64,000 nt of DNA. Source: Sarcocystis neurona. Lineage: Eukaryota > Apicomplexa > Conoidasida > Eucoccidiorida > Sarcocystidae. This document shows positions 1 to 13,200 of the stretch, piece by piece; the stretch's first letter is position 1, and each line of letters starts with the position of its first letter. The position numbers and the translations under genes are program-made. The stretch lies in NCBI GenBank assembly GCA_000727475.1, contig KL647333.1, forward strand, positions 1 through 64,000. Direction: 5' to 3'. The notes under the pieces are model-generated. The model was not told the origin of the DNA and did no database searches. It saw nothing but the letters and a program-made list of their open reading frames with translations.

Positions 1-3
1 AAC

Positions 4-82
<79 letters not shown>
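4..82. repeat. (AC)n microsatellite
   Basis: Nearly pure AC dinucleotide repeat with single interruptions (a GC near position 47), followed by imperfect ACATAC/CATGCATAC sequence to about 115. Direct observation. No gene is associated with it. Confidence 0.98.
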
Positions 83-83
<1 letters not shown>

Positions 84-686
84 TACACATGTGCATGCAC
101 GCATACATACGAACATGCGTCGATACATCCACCCGTGCAGAGTCCACCAGCCGAGCCTTCCAAAAAAAGTGATGGTAACCACTGGGCATTTCATTTTCCT
201 AAAACACGCCTATGAGAAACGGAAGGCTACGCATGGTGACCCCCTTTCTCTTCAAGGCACGGCTCCCTGCTACCCACCAATACTGTCCTTGTTCTTGCGA
301 AAGTTTCGCATCGCTGGGCCGGAACAAGCCGCGTATTGTGCGCGGCTTTGCAAAAAATGAGGGCGGGAGATTCCCCCTGCCAGAGACAAGTGAAAATGCA
401 GAGAAACTCAGGCAAAACCGGTGACAGCTTACTCGAAAGTAGACTTTTCAGGTCAAGCAGTGGACACGTCACTCTAGAACTTACACTATTTTAGTAAGCC
501 GTTGGTTTTAATGACATTTTCTCGCGGTAAGGCGAACAAATACATCTCAGTGGCTTTTGAAGGAACAGCCTGCAAAGAGTTAGGTTCACCAATGAAGAGA
601 AGCAAAGCCATGGTTCCAGGTTATCTTTTGCACGCATGTGGTAACCGGCTTACTCTCCACCGCAGCGGAGCCATGCCCACGTGTAG

Positions 687-959
687 CTCTTGTCCTTTGC
701 AAGCACCCTTCTATCAGACGAACACTCGCCTTTCGCCAGATCCTTCTGGGTCGAAACGAAGACGCGCTTCAGTGCGCTCGAGCTTCCTACACTTTGTGTT
801 TGCGTACCGCTTGAAAGGGAATTCACGGCGTTGATAGGTTCGGCCAGCTTCAATCCTGCTGTCTCGCTACTCTTCGATGGAAACGAGAATGGTCTTGCCA
901 TGCAGGGACTCTCCAGTCCCCTGGAAACGCGCTCGTCGATTCAGTTGACGCAGACATAC
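687..959 (+). CDS. Candidate internal exon, unidentified
   Basis: This open frame reads about 90 codons of protein-like composition, balanced in acidic, basic and hydrophobic residues with segments such as EFTALIGSASF and AVSLLFDGNEN. An in-frame stop at 684-686 ends in AG and could be the acceptor; a pyrimidine-rich acceptor also lies at about 648-665. A possible donor (GAAG|GTGACC) is near 964; without it the frame runs to a stop at 1056. The alternating hydrophobic pattern suggests a beta-sandwich domain, but no family is recognised. It lies before the proposed start of the gp210-like gene, so it belongs to a neighbouring gene or means that gene starts further left. The opposite strand is open over 650-901 and cannot be excluded. 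Confidence 0.3.
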
Positions 960-1059
960 GAAGGTGACCACTTGCATGCGCAAAAACCTCTTGCATCGAA
1001 TACGTGTTGTTGGCGTACTTGCACACTCGGCACCCACTTGAAAATCAATGTTTTCTGAT

Positions 1060-3280
1060 TTGCTTGGATGAGACGTGATCCTTGTTCTCCACATTCGCTA
1101 TGCAAGTAACTTCCCGTTTCACGTGGATGGAGACCAGACCTTGTCCGTCCAAGTCACACTGCACTGTCGAAAGCGTGCGGCGCTCTTCCGAAAAGGACAA
1201 GCGAATCCAAAAATGTCGTGTGTCCATACTTGGCGCAGGCTACGCTTAAGAGAAAACACCATGAAAAACTTTTTGCATGCAATTTTCGATCAAGAAAGGC
1301 AAGCCTGCATCCGTCGTATTACGTAGTGTTTCTACACGCACTCTTTTGAGATATCTAACACGCCTGCGGCGTCGTCGGCATAACCCTGAAATAGTCAACT
1401 ATTAATCTCTCAGAAATCATAGAGGCTCCTAGTCAGTTCTACGCTGAAGCGGTGCTTTGAGACCTCAAACTCGTAAATATGTGCATTTGTGTATGCTAAA
1501 CTTCAAATGGTTGCACACAGTACCTAGTGGTTTAAACACCTCCACGATGCAGCCTGGTAAATGAGGTTGCCGTGTCGTGCCTGAAGACAAGACGGCTTTT
1601 GTTGTTCATGAGGCGTGCCTCGGCCACGCAGAGGAGGGTGCGTTCAGGAGGATCGCCCCTTTAAAATTTGTGGCACTCTGCGAGTTACTGTTCGTGCGCT
1701 TATTGGAAAGTGCGTCTGTATCTCTAAGTCTCTCAGGCTTTCTGATCACGATCTTCCCTAATGTCGTTTCTGCACAACTGTTGTCCCCCGTAGACCAAGA
1801 ATTCAGACGTCGCGCCTGAGACACATGTGAATACCTTGGGATTATGATCATCAGCAGCCTTTATTCATTATTAACCGGCAGACTATACAAGGACTTTATT
1901 CGACCATAACAAGGGTAAACACACCTGCGCACCAGGCTGATCCAGCGAAGGAAGGAACTTCTTAAAGAACTTTATTCTTCGACTCACTATCCAAGACAAA
2001 CGAAACAACTGCAGTACTTCTATGTTATATTGCCCACGTTTCACGTGTTAGATCTGAAAAGTCAGTGTGAGGATCTTCGTGGTAGTGCAGTTACGGAAAC
2101 GTGAGTATACGTGGCCTACGAAACCCGATTGCTCTGCCAAAGGTCTACACCTGCAGTAGAATAGGAACCGTGCGATTCCCACGAGATTGCGGCCAGGTGC
2201 TCTAATTATCATTGCATTCAGTGTGTGTTCCACGCTTCTTTTCTTCTGCTTTTATCCGGTTCTAAAAGGGCGCTCGCCCAGCATACATTGACACATGCTT
2301 TTCTATTTTGTCGCCCGTCGCCTTACGTTTTGCTGAAGCCGTTCAGCAAGAAAGCTGCTCTGCCTAGCTCTCCCAAAGGCTGTTGTGTGTGATACATAGG
2401 CGCTAACCGAGGGGCACCACAGTAGTTGTTCTGCAGCATCAGATCTCCTGGGACCTGACCTCCAGACAATTTCAGATCTCGTCGAGACCACAGGTACTCA
2501 GGAGGTGGTATATCCTCTGTCAAGTGCAACCCTTTGTTCCCACCCCGGCAGTGTCTTGTCAACAGCTCCGGTTCGTCCACACATTACGTTTTGAGTGTTG
2601 CATTTGGATGTCACGTACAAGTTTTATAAAATTCTGGTCGTGTTTTGAGAGCCCACGTACTTCTTGGAGGTCTTCTGCAAACATTCGCGATAAACAGGCG
2701 CTCCGAGCATCAGGAACAAAGGGTCCAGCCATTGCGAAAAACTGAGTTTAGTAGTTCCACTCTGTACTACTAGGCAAACAAGAGGCACGGTTGTGCTCAT
2801 CAGAAACGTCCTCTTCCATGAAACGCGATTATTAATTGTCTGCCTGCAAAGGTTTTCGTACGTCGGGTACTTACTGGGATCGCCCTTTAATTTGAGTTAC
2901 TTTATTCTTCTTGTTTCAGGGCTCAAATCAGGTTTTGAAGATCAGCGTCCGCTTGTAGTGTAGCGCAAACAAAGCCTCGCCTGCCGCATATTCCGTTACT
3001 GCCGTTCTACCTTTACTAGGATGAGCACCGTCTATCTTCCCATCAAACTGCCCAAGATTTCGCACGGAGCCCGCATCGTACATGACCCTCTTCTGCATTC
3101 GTTGTCCACTTGCCTGTCCACTGCAGCGTAACACTTGTGCTGTTCCATGTTTCCTGCTAACCGCCATCGTCGCACTAAGAACCAGGCCAAATGCGTACGC
3201 CTGTGGTTGGAGCTACCGAAAAAACTGTCGGAGATCTAGAGGAAACTTTAACTCTATACCTTGCAACGGTTTAAAACATA
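1060..3280. other. Region with ambiguous exon-like frames on both strands
   Basis: No gene can be assigned. On the - strand, 2327-2565 is open and ends at a GTAAGG donor (key residues GELGRAAFLLNGF). On the + strand, an excellent acceptor (CCCTTTGTTCCCACCCCGGCAG) ends at 2551 and is followed by open sequence to 2743. These two overlap, so at least one is false. A further - strand frame at about 2937-3167 has protein-like composition and could follow the exon at 3292-3519. The rest shows nothing I can interpret. Confidence 0.3.
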
Positions 3281-3291
3281 CGCGCACTCAC

Positions 3292-3519
3292 CGTTTGCGT
3301 GCTCAACAAGTAATCTCGCTCGACTCGTTTGACTTCACCAGAGGGCGTTCCCTGCCAGTTTCTTATTATTGTCTTCCTCAAATAGCCGCATAAAAACGTC
3401 TGTCTAACGGGCGCTGGCGAGCAGCGCTCGTAGCTTTTTCTGCGTCTTTCTTCTGCCGTTCTTGCCTGCTCCGTAGCAAGCACAGCTGCGGAGGGTTTAA
3501 CGCAGAACAAACGACTTCT
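3292..3519 (-). CDS. Candidate internal exon on the minus strand
   Basis: On the minus strand an acceptor GGCTCAG is followed by exactly 76 open codons and then a perfect GTGAGT donor. Both ends fall on codon boundaries (phase 0), which is unlikely by chance. The residues are basic and charged (TAEERRRKSYER near the middle, GEVKRVERDYL near the end), typical of a soluble or helical segment; no family is recognised. If real, it belongs to a gene running leftwards, divergent from the proposed gp210-like gene that starts at 3929. The + strand over this span has only short frames broken by stops, which favours the minus reading. The pyrimidine tract before the acceptor is poor. Confidence 0.35.
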
Positions 3520-3928
3520 CTGAGCCTTTAATGTTTTTTGCGATGTGTGTTGGTTTCCACTTTTTCTTTTAATTCGAAGTGCACAGCACAACTAGTTGGA
3601 CCGGAAAGCAGGTTGGCGCTGTCGCACGCGCTCAGACAATTGAAAATCTAGGGCTTGGATGCGCATTAGATAAACGCTGCATTTCAGATCCAAGCGAGAC
3701 TCAGCGGAAAAGCACTGCCCATTCCACCGCGCATGGTTCAAGACAAATAGCATGCGCTATTTCCGATTTCAACCTGGGTTGTTGTAGTTTTTACTATCAT
3801 CCCTTTTTTGCCCATGTGGTACAATTCAAATTTCCATTGCGGCTAGGTCTCTATCAGTCCCTGACGCAATTAAAGGTTTTCCAATCATTTTCATGTCGGT
3901 GCAAGAGCGTCGTATGCTGCCCGTCAAA

Positions 3929-4215
3929 ATGATGACTGAGAACACGCATGCGCCTGTGCAGAGAGAAAATCTGCTTGCACAACGTCGAGTTTACCTCCGC
4001 ATCACCCGTGCAACCCCAAAACTAGCGGAAGGTTCCTCCTTGGCCAAACGGGTGACAAGAGTCTGCCTACTTATTTTCACTATCTTTGCAGCCCACGGAG
4101 GTTGCCTTACCTCGCACTTTATTAAAACATTCGATGTTACAAGTGTCCTGTCAGAAAGGAAAAAGAGAAGGTTTGAAAATATCAGAACCTACTGTTCCGC
4201 CACACCGGTACGCAG
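3929..4215 (+). CDS. Candidate first exon with hydrophobic segment
   Basis: The start at 3929 (GTCAAAATGATG) has AAAATG, the favoured coccidian start context; an earlier in-frame ATG at 3893 lacks it. The 95-codon frame begins MMTENTHAPVQREN, continues with a basic stretch, then a hydrophobic run (RVCLLIFTIFAAHGG, about residues 56-70) that could be a signal-anchor or late signal peptide. A strong donor CGCAG|GTAAAG follows at 4216. A second frame (from 4086) is also open to the same donor, so the phase is not certain. Position and topology suit the N-terminus of a membrane nucleoporin, but no sequence similarity proves it. Confidence 0.35.
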
Positions 4216-7200
4216 GTAAAGAATTGAACCGTCTGCAGCACCTCTTGCACTACACTATCCTCCTGAGAATGGAGACTCACGCGAACCAGTACGTGGGCTT
4301 TACTTGCTTCTGTGCTTGCGTGGTGCAGAGTACCTGAATAAATATAAATGGTGCGTCACCCAGGGAGGACGTCCTCATTGGGAGGGGTTTCCTATAGCGT
4401 CGGTTCACAGTCCACAACAGGCTACGTGACATAGACTAGCTGTATCGACCGCGTTTCTTATCTTCTGATGGCTGCACAAGAAGGGCTAGAGTTATTCGGA
4501 AATAGTAGATGTTTACAAGCAACAAAAATTACTTCGTATCAAGTGTAGCACGAGCTTGCATAATGCATTTTAATTAAGTTGTACGTTTTCTCCTGTTGCG
4601 CGATGTGTTGCCAATGGTAGAGGTAAGGAACGAAGCGAGTCTCACTCAGGATACTCTGTCCTCTCCCTGACAAGTTCAGCTTTTCTTTTCGCAGCTGAAC
4701 ATCACTCACTAGAACAACTTTATATTTTGAAGTACGGCATAACCTGTAGAGAACTTCTCTATCAGTAGCACTAAATTCAAGCATTTCAATGTTAAGTTTG
4801 CTGGCCTACTTTTGCTTCACGGATGCCGAGACATGACAGTTTTAGTGCAACAAAATCCTCGTTATCTCTGGTGGGTTGCCTTCGAGCCACGTAAAATCAT
4901 TCCTGCGGCATCACGCACGATCTTATGGACTCTCGAATAAACGTCATATGCTTAACACATTCTACTAAGGTGCCCGCGAATCTGAGGAGTTCCGGCTCAT
5001 CGTGCCCCGTTCGGCTGGATCATCTTTGTTTAAATTCCGCAGGATAACATTTACTGTGCTCTACCTTTTTGTAGGTCAGCGCAGACCAAAGGTGTTTTGT
5101 AACTCAAGTCAATTTTGATTATGTTTTTCTTCCGGTCTCACTAGCTGCGCAGAGGCCCGCAGTAGGCGTTACAGTAACAGTACCACTCTCCAACTGGCTT
5201 CCTCTGAGATTGCCGCACTGAATGTGTCGCAATGGAGGGATCCGGTTTACTGGTCGCATTCGTGTCGCATGTAAAGACCCTCCAAGAAAACTTGAAACTG
5301 CAGTTTCTGCTTCGCGCCACTGCGTCCCGTATGTTTCCGGCGCCTGGCAGGCGGGGAGTGGCGTTAAAAGCCTGAGGAACACACGCTGCGTACCTCGAAG
5401 CATCCTCATTGCCTGTCCACGTCGGCCTCCTGACTGATGCTGCACGAGTTGCGTAGACACGCCCGAAGCAGGCTGCTCTGCATTGCATACGTGACAATTG
5501 TTTGACGTGTTTGCCGTAGCTCTGTCGAACATGTGATGGAGTCGACCCAAAGACTTGCTTCTGATATTTTCCTGATTTGCTCACCCCCACTCACGTCAAA
5601 ATAACTTCCGGCGTTCCACAACTCTCCCACGTCATTGCTGGAGACCGTTCACAGCTTCCGCTGTCCTGCTGACACCACAACTCTCCAGATCTTATGTTCC
5701 GGCTGGACAGCGGATATTTTGTGGGTGCAAGGGCTACAGAATATCCAAGATCTCAGTCGTACGGTTCTGCCTGATTCCGTGCTAAACCACGTACGCAGCG
5801 GCATCGCTTCCATAGCATGCGTCGGGAACGCGAAGTAGCGCTAACGCCTCTCAGCCCGGCAAACCTACATGCTTCAGACACAGACCTACCATTCTCTTCC
5901 CCTATGCAGAAAGGGAAGCGTCTCTGAACCGCCTTTCCCTCTCTGTCAAACACTAATAGATTCACAAACAAGAGGAATATATCACCATTTAAATGTACAA
6001 GTAATGCTTCAACGCGTGTCCGCTATCCGACGCTAGTGAAGACAAGTTGCCTTTTGTGCCGCGTTTAAGAGCGTATCGGGGAAGAAATGGATCGTACGCG
6101 GTCACGCGGTATTAAAACAGGTCATTCGGCTGCGTGGCACATCAAGAGGGAGTCTTGCTTGGACCGTATCGGAGCCCTGCTGTTCGACCAGCTCCTTCCA
6201 GCGTATCCTTCCCTGCTTGTCGTAGTTTACACGTCCGTAGAATTTCCTGTTTTGAAGGCGCAAACCATTTTATTTTGGGAACTGTTGCACTGCAGTATAT
6301 CGTAACAGTTTTCCTAGAGATGTGCACAGAGGACAACGTCAACAAAAAGGACCCTGCTTGGGCAGCAGCACTTCAGAGGCGCCGCTGGTACTCGAACAAA
6401 GGGCGAGGGGCAAAGGTGTCCGGTAATTGTCGGTTTGGCATGTGAGTACCACCACGTACTCACAGGAGATAAACAGAAATACTGGTATTGTTCAAGTACG
6501 TATTTGTTTGGCCTCCTGAGTGTCAAGTGTGGATTTCACTTATTTCTCAAACTAACGCCACAGGTAGGGTGTATGTTCACACATGAGTTGTATGCTCACA
6601 CACGAGGAGTTTGCTGAACCACTGACCCCTCTCTTCTTCTTGAGACGTTGGAGATACTAACACAAATATGCCGTCCATACTCAATAAGTATGCTGTGCGC
6701 TACGTCGCAACTGACCAAAAATGAATGTCTTCGGCGTATTGTACTACGAACTTTAATCGAGCTGCTTCAAAGTGTCTTCTGTCCCGCGCGGGTAGATTAT
6801 CATGCGCGTCAGAGTCATTCGGCCTGCCTTTGCACCTCCGGGTCTTTAGTGGACACTAAAAAGTGCTCACTAAACAACATGTCTTCACTGCACCACAAAA
6901 GACACACACCGCTGGTGACGGCAACAAAAGCACAACGCCTCCACTTTTGTTCTTTGCACGCACTGTTCGTGAAGACACGTCTTACAGAGATATTAGTCTT
7001 TTAGAACTTCAAGATGTCTCGGCACACCTGAGTGATCAGGCGATCTACCACTCCATTCAACCACGCGAAAATACTGGATGGAACCGCATCACTCGCCTCT
7101 TTCTTGTTGTGAGGTGGACCACCGTCATACAGTCGCTTCGACGCGTATGACTCCAAGTGGCCGCAGCCATCCCCCCGATTGGTTGCTTTTAGTCATGTGT

Positions 7201-10200
7201 TGCAATAAGTTAGCATAAACTGGAAGACCCGGATTAGATTGCAGAATTCGGACGACCATGTAGCGGCCTGCCACTCTGGACGAACTTGCACTTGCCAGCC
7301 ACTTTTAAAGGAGTCTGATCATTTGAAGAGGCAGTCAAAACAGATGCTCAGACTTGAATCACTCGCACAGTCGCAGATCACGGTTGTGCCTCGCAGAAGG
7401 ATTCAAGGCCTCGGCTTCTGCATATTAAAACGCCTACGCTGCATGAGCTCGGGAGATGCCGAATCCTGCGGCATCCAGGAGTAACATGGCCAAGACCTTA
7501 CTTGAGCGTCGCATTTGTAGCAAAGCCGGCTACAGTGCCCAGGCGTAATGGCTCTTGTACTGTCACTGAGGGCCTCAGGGTTGCGGAACTTGAAGACCGT
7601 CGCACCAAAACTATACAGTACAGCCTCCTGAGGGAGACGCAGCGTGGCGGTTCTTCACCTGAAGGAGGTGGCATGTCATCACAGTGAGGGGTACTCTATT
7701 ACGACGCGTGTGTTGTTGACGTATGTGGCACTTGTTTTTCGCACTTTTCCCAACAGTTTTCCACGTCGAAGGCATACTTGGGAAGAACTGCCCAGCCAAA
7801 TTGCAGTAAGAGCGCCCTTTTCGTCGTCGTACGAGTCCAGACGGTGTAAATATAAAGGTTTTAATATTTCACATATGAAGGCAGGTGTACACTAATACAC
7901 GCTTTCTGCAGCTCGCAGGGTCTGCTGCTACCACCCAGTCATGCTACACTGTTTGCTCTCTGGGAAACATCGTATTACGTCTGTTGAGCGTCCTTCCGGC
8001 CTTCCTGGATTTTCCGATCTGACGAGGGCCTTGGCTTTTCCCGTCGGTCGGTAGGGCTTCCTGTAGTTCGAAGTAACACGGCAGAACCTTTCGCGTGATA
8101 GTTTCTCACACAGCACATATTAGAGAGAAGAAGGCATCTCATTTCTTAGAATGCCCATGGAACCCTCCTACTTCTTGATGTCTGACCTCAAAAGCACAGG
8201 CAGCCACATCGAGTACAGACTTCCTATCTCTAAGTCTTATTTGTGCCCTTCCAGGAAGAATGTATGCTTTCTTGTGAGGAAGCGTTCAGAAAGGAAAACG
8301 CAACACGTGCGTCTACTTCTCATCCTCTCTACAGTCAGGGCTTCGTATCCTTTCAACGTGTCGTTGAAGGCACGCACCTCTAACGACACGTTATAGGGAG
8401 GCACCTTACCCGGCTTACACAGAATGCTAAAAATGCTCAAGGCTGAAATGCGGTTGCGACTGACACCTCGGCACGATGCACCTCTCTAGAACTGCTTTGC
8501 ATCACACGTGCGTTTTCAGTGGTTTCGCAAAGCCTAGACATCCCGTCAGGCGTCTGCTATCGTCGGAGCACGCTGGTGAAGTTCGTGTTGCATGCCTCGT
8601 TCACCTTCAGCGAAGCCGCACGATCTCTCCTACCATCTGCGGACAGGACACGAATACAGCGTGCTGCCAAAATGTTTTTGCCGCGTGTCTGTCGGCACGT
8701 GAAGCTGCACAGAGCACACGGAAGGGAACTTCGACCTTCTAGCTCTAAGAGTCGGTAAGGTAGGGCCCCGTAACTGGACACGCTCGTTTTCAGAGTGAGT
8801 GGCCACAAAACATCTCCAGTGTAGCTGTTTTGCATGAAGGGTAACACACTCGTTATGGAGTCTCGCTCTCTAATCTTCATGAGACAAAAAACGTAGACCA
8901 CAATCCTCAGCAGCGTAGCAAATACTCCTTGACCATTCTGCTAATTACCTTGATGAGATAAAAAACGTAGAGCACAATCCTCAGCAGCGTAGCCAATACT
9001 CCTTGATCATTCTGCTAATTACCTTGTGGAGCTTGTTCTGCCCGCGTCTTTGCATATATATAAGCTCTTTGCAAAAAATATCAATGCAAAAACATATATT
9101 CGATTTTAGGTTGCGACAAACGTTAGGAAAAGGGAACACGAAGGCGGACAAAATTCGCTTGTTTCCTGATGGACATAGTCGTCCTTGGCTTCTTGAAAAG
9201 GCACGTTTTCTTACAAGATATCATTGTCATGCCCATATCTACACGGCGTTTGTCGGAAGTACTTGCAACGCAAATCTTAACATCAGGGATGGGGCTGTTT
9301 CTCTTGAAAATTCACGTCCGGGGGCCCTGGGTAAAAGTACTGCTTTTGTTCACAGCTTCCTGCCGCAGCCAGGCAAAATCCCAGACGTTGAAGTAATCTG
9401 GTCAATCTGCAACAGCAGCACCTGGAGCCTTCGTTGAACAAGTGACCGTTATCTCAACGTGACACCGTCTTCAACTGCGATGCTGTGCCTGATTGTTGAC
9501 CGAATGAAGGCGGTCTCTGCTAAAAAGAATGTGCTATGCACACCTCCAAATGCAACGACCGTGTGGGCATCAAGATGCTTCTGGGAGAGCTCAGTGAACT
9601 ACACTCAACAGAGCAGGTACAACTAGACGGTCCTGAGAAACTCGACTAGCAGGAAAAGTAGACTGCAGCGCCATTCTGGAGCCGCATAATCTAACTGCAT
9701 CTCTTAAACTTGGCGTCTCGGGCTCTGACGATGAGGGGGGCTTCAGAAAAATAGAGAAATATGCAGCGCCTGGATACGTATTACTATTCCTTAGTTAGTT
9801 TAACCCGCTTGGGCACCTTCAGGGAAGGTAGACAAAGGATATGCCTCTTTCAACGTTGAGAGTGTGCTTTATGTCGTCTAACTCTCACGTTTGTTGAGTC
9901 TTTTGTAGCGACACAATCCTAGAGATGGTTTTCTGTTCTTCTGCATGAACAGATGTGCCGAAAGCTTGCCGTTGGTTTGCTTGCGGGGACAACGTCTAAG
10001 TGCCAGACACCCGATAAAGCAAGCTGCATCTGTTAGGAAACGTTTGGGTCTCCGTGCCGCCACGTGAATTCAAATCCGTAAGCCTATTGCTTCCACTTTT
10101 AAAGACACAGGCGCCCTTTCTCACGTTTAGGAGAGGCGTCACATTACAAAAACACAGGGCATTTCTTCCCAACCTCTCCGGATGCGTCTAACCACGTGGA

Positions 10201-13200
10201 TATTGCGCCCCGGCTACAAAGTGACGCTGAGCTTCCGACAGAAAACACGCCATCCCCTTCGATTCTCTTACATTTTACAGCAGAGAAAGATATTTTCATT
10301 TGTAGCAGAAGTCGGTTCAGTTCGGAAGCAAAGGGTTCACTGTCCCCTCCGAAAAAGTGTTTGCACCACGAATAACGCGTTCTCCCACTTTCCCTGTGAA
10401 TCTCACGTACAAAGGAATAGGGTTGGGAAACAAATCTTGCCCTACGCCTACGATGCAAACGTATATTTTGGCGGGCGCGCAGCAGGTCGAGGCACGTAGC
10501 TGACTCGAGTAGACCTCAGGGGCAGCAAGTCAACAGTGTTTCCACGATATTTAAGGAAGGTTTCCCCCCTCAACAATGCAGACTCCTTTCGTCTTTCTCC
10601 TTGCCGGCGCCCTCCCGTCGAAAACGTGCTCGTGCATACTCTTGTTCCAGACTGTACTCGCCTCTACTAAGTTGTTTAGCCTCTTGTTCAGCCCAGGAGA
10701 CTTGTTCGAGTATACCGACGGCGACCCGCAGCTGGGCGGCCACTGCCGTGTGCCACCTTGTCCTACAGTATGCATACCCACGAGCGAAGAATGGGTCCTC
10801 CTCTTTTGCTTCTTCCAGAGAAGCTGCAAGGCAGAAATCTCTAGCCTACTGGCTTTTCGCCCGCGTACGCTTAGGTTGTTTCTCTTTTAATCATACATGG
10901 CGACGTCTGCTGATCTAACGTCCCACACCAATTGAGTCGTTGCAGCAGCCCAGCTGTGCTGATATCATGAAGCACACCGCTGAACTTTGCGTACATCTTG
11001 TGGGACACTCAGATCTAACTCGTGTGGAGACACAAGCAAACACAGCAAACGAACGGCGACCAGCGAACAATCGCAGGCAATAAAGCCCATTTTCCCTTGT
11101 TGAAATTCCCGACATACTACAAGCCGAACAGCACTACAAGTTATACGGTGGATGGTCCCTTGCAACCCTATGACAGTCAGCGGTGGATGTGCTCTATGAG
11201 AAATGAGATATGTGCTCTATGAGAAATATCTTATGCACTTAAGAGTCAGCTGCACTACGATGAAAATCTCTAGTGCTTGTTATTCTGTGCTCCTATGGAA
11301 ATTCACCTGAAGCTGTGCGAACGTTTCCCCAACGCATAAAGTACAGCCACAAGATTCAGTACAACATGCAATAGTAGGTATTACACGTTTCATTTCACTG
11401 CTGTTGCTCCTCCTGTGTTGAATGAGCAACGACTAATGCCCTTGTTGTGCCATTGTACCCCAAAAGAGGCGAACATTTTCCTGGCTCGCCGCGGTGTACG
11501 GAGAATGTTGCGTAACAAGTTGCCTCCGTAGTTTCTGCCGTCCACAGAAAACATCGTTTTGTTAGTCGAGAGCGTACAGTTCTTGTGCAAGTCGAAACGT
11601 TGTGAGCAACAAGGCACATGTCCTGCCTAACGCTGACTGTGAAGGCACATCAATTTAGAAGCCCTTGCGTAGTGGAGTATTTGAACCTCGGCAGGTGCGC
11701 TGGTCGCGGTCCGAGTTTCACGTTGTTCGTCCGTGGACCTCGCAGTGAACCAGATGTTTCGCCATACCTGCACCTGCAGAGACGTAATCTACATGTTCGC
11801 AGAGGAAAAGAGGGTTGTTCTTTCGATCTTCGAACTCGAGGACGACACAGTTGTGGAAATGGCCGCCCCACACGCTTGGGAGGAGGCGTTCGGATTTTCG
11901 CAGGTGCGCCGCCGCCGAATATGCGAGCGACAAAGGGGCACGACTACGCACTGTCTGTTGAACCATTCAGATATTCAGACTTCACTGTCTCTTGTAGGGT
12001 ATCGAATTGGTCCCGTCTGCGGACACAACTGTTTGTGCACAAGGGGACAAGGAAGCTGTAATCACAGAGTTTGAAAATAGTGCGGCGGATTCAACAAAGA
12101 TTAGAATCGCTCTGTTACGCAGGGGCTTCTAGGTGCTGTCTCCGTGGCAGACGGCATACCTTCTTTACTCACCGTTAACTAATGTTTACCCAGCGTAGAC
12201 GATCGTTCGGCAGGGAAGCGCAGTCGAAGATGTAGTTATGCGTTCGTTGCGGGCCATACCGGTATTTTTTTTTCTGAGAATGTACCCCGTAGCTGGAGCA
12301 ATTCCGAAGTGTTTCCTTGTACCACTGAAGCTCCTGGCTCTCCCTTATACGTTCTTGAGCGAGAGTGAGTTCGCACCGTCCCGCGTTACTCTACAGTGCC
12401 ACATGGCGTTCCTCGCCACTTCGGCCTTCCAATCCGGAGTTGCCCACGTTTCTAAACTTTCCAAATGTATCCCGATAGATATACTCTTTGCAAGCCCACG
12501 ATGTTCTGCGGGGATCTCTACGGACACCAATCCCTAAATGAAAAGATACATATTTATATAATTCTACCAGCTCTCACACTATCGTAGAATACGGGTGTTA
12601 TGTGAATACACTTATGTCACACCGAAAAGTCGGATCCTAAGAAGGAAGTACGCAGCACCCCTTAGAACTAGTGTTCGCTCCAGTGCCACCCACTTAAAAA
12701 GGAAAGACTCTCTTCAATCTCGCACTCTTCAGATAAAGTGGATGCAGGCTGCAGTAGCACAAGTCATGCTGTATTACGTACTTTGAAAAATTCGACTTAG
12801 AACGAGATTCACCTTCAATTAGGAACTGTCAACCACGCAGGCTTACGCGACGTCTCCATCCACCTAGAAAAGCAAGGCGCTTAGCTGAAAACAGTCCAAC
12901 ATGACTCAAAAGTGCAGTCCAACGCCGACAACTTCGTCGTTGCAGCCACCCCTGCTTTCCTTTTTTACCTGGCGACAATCGCACACACGAATACGTACCG
13001 TGCGCAGACGCAGTTTTTCAATTGGCGGCAGAAAACTCTAGAATCTATTGACTTCGTCATCGTGGGCTCGCTACATCCTCGAAACTAACGAGGTGCACAG
13101 AGGTAGAGATTTGGCTTGGGAGCTCTATGTACGCAAATATAGAGCCAGTGTTTTGGAGGGACAGTCGCTGCATTTTACATCTTCACAAGTTTTCAACAGT

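Noticed and set aside
1..115. Telomere or subtelomere start
   Set aside because: The left edge is an AC microsatellite; no TTTAGGG-type repeats occur.
5119..5590. 143-149 codon minus frames
   Set aside because: Two minus frames are open at once with basic, serine-rich sequence; the + strand has better splice signals over the same bases.
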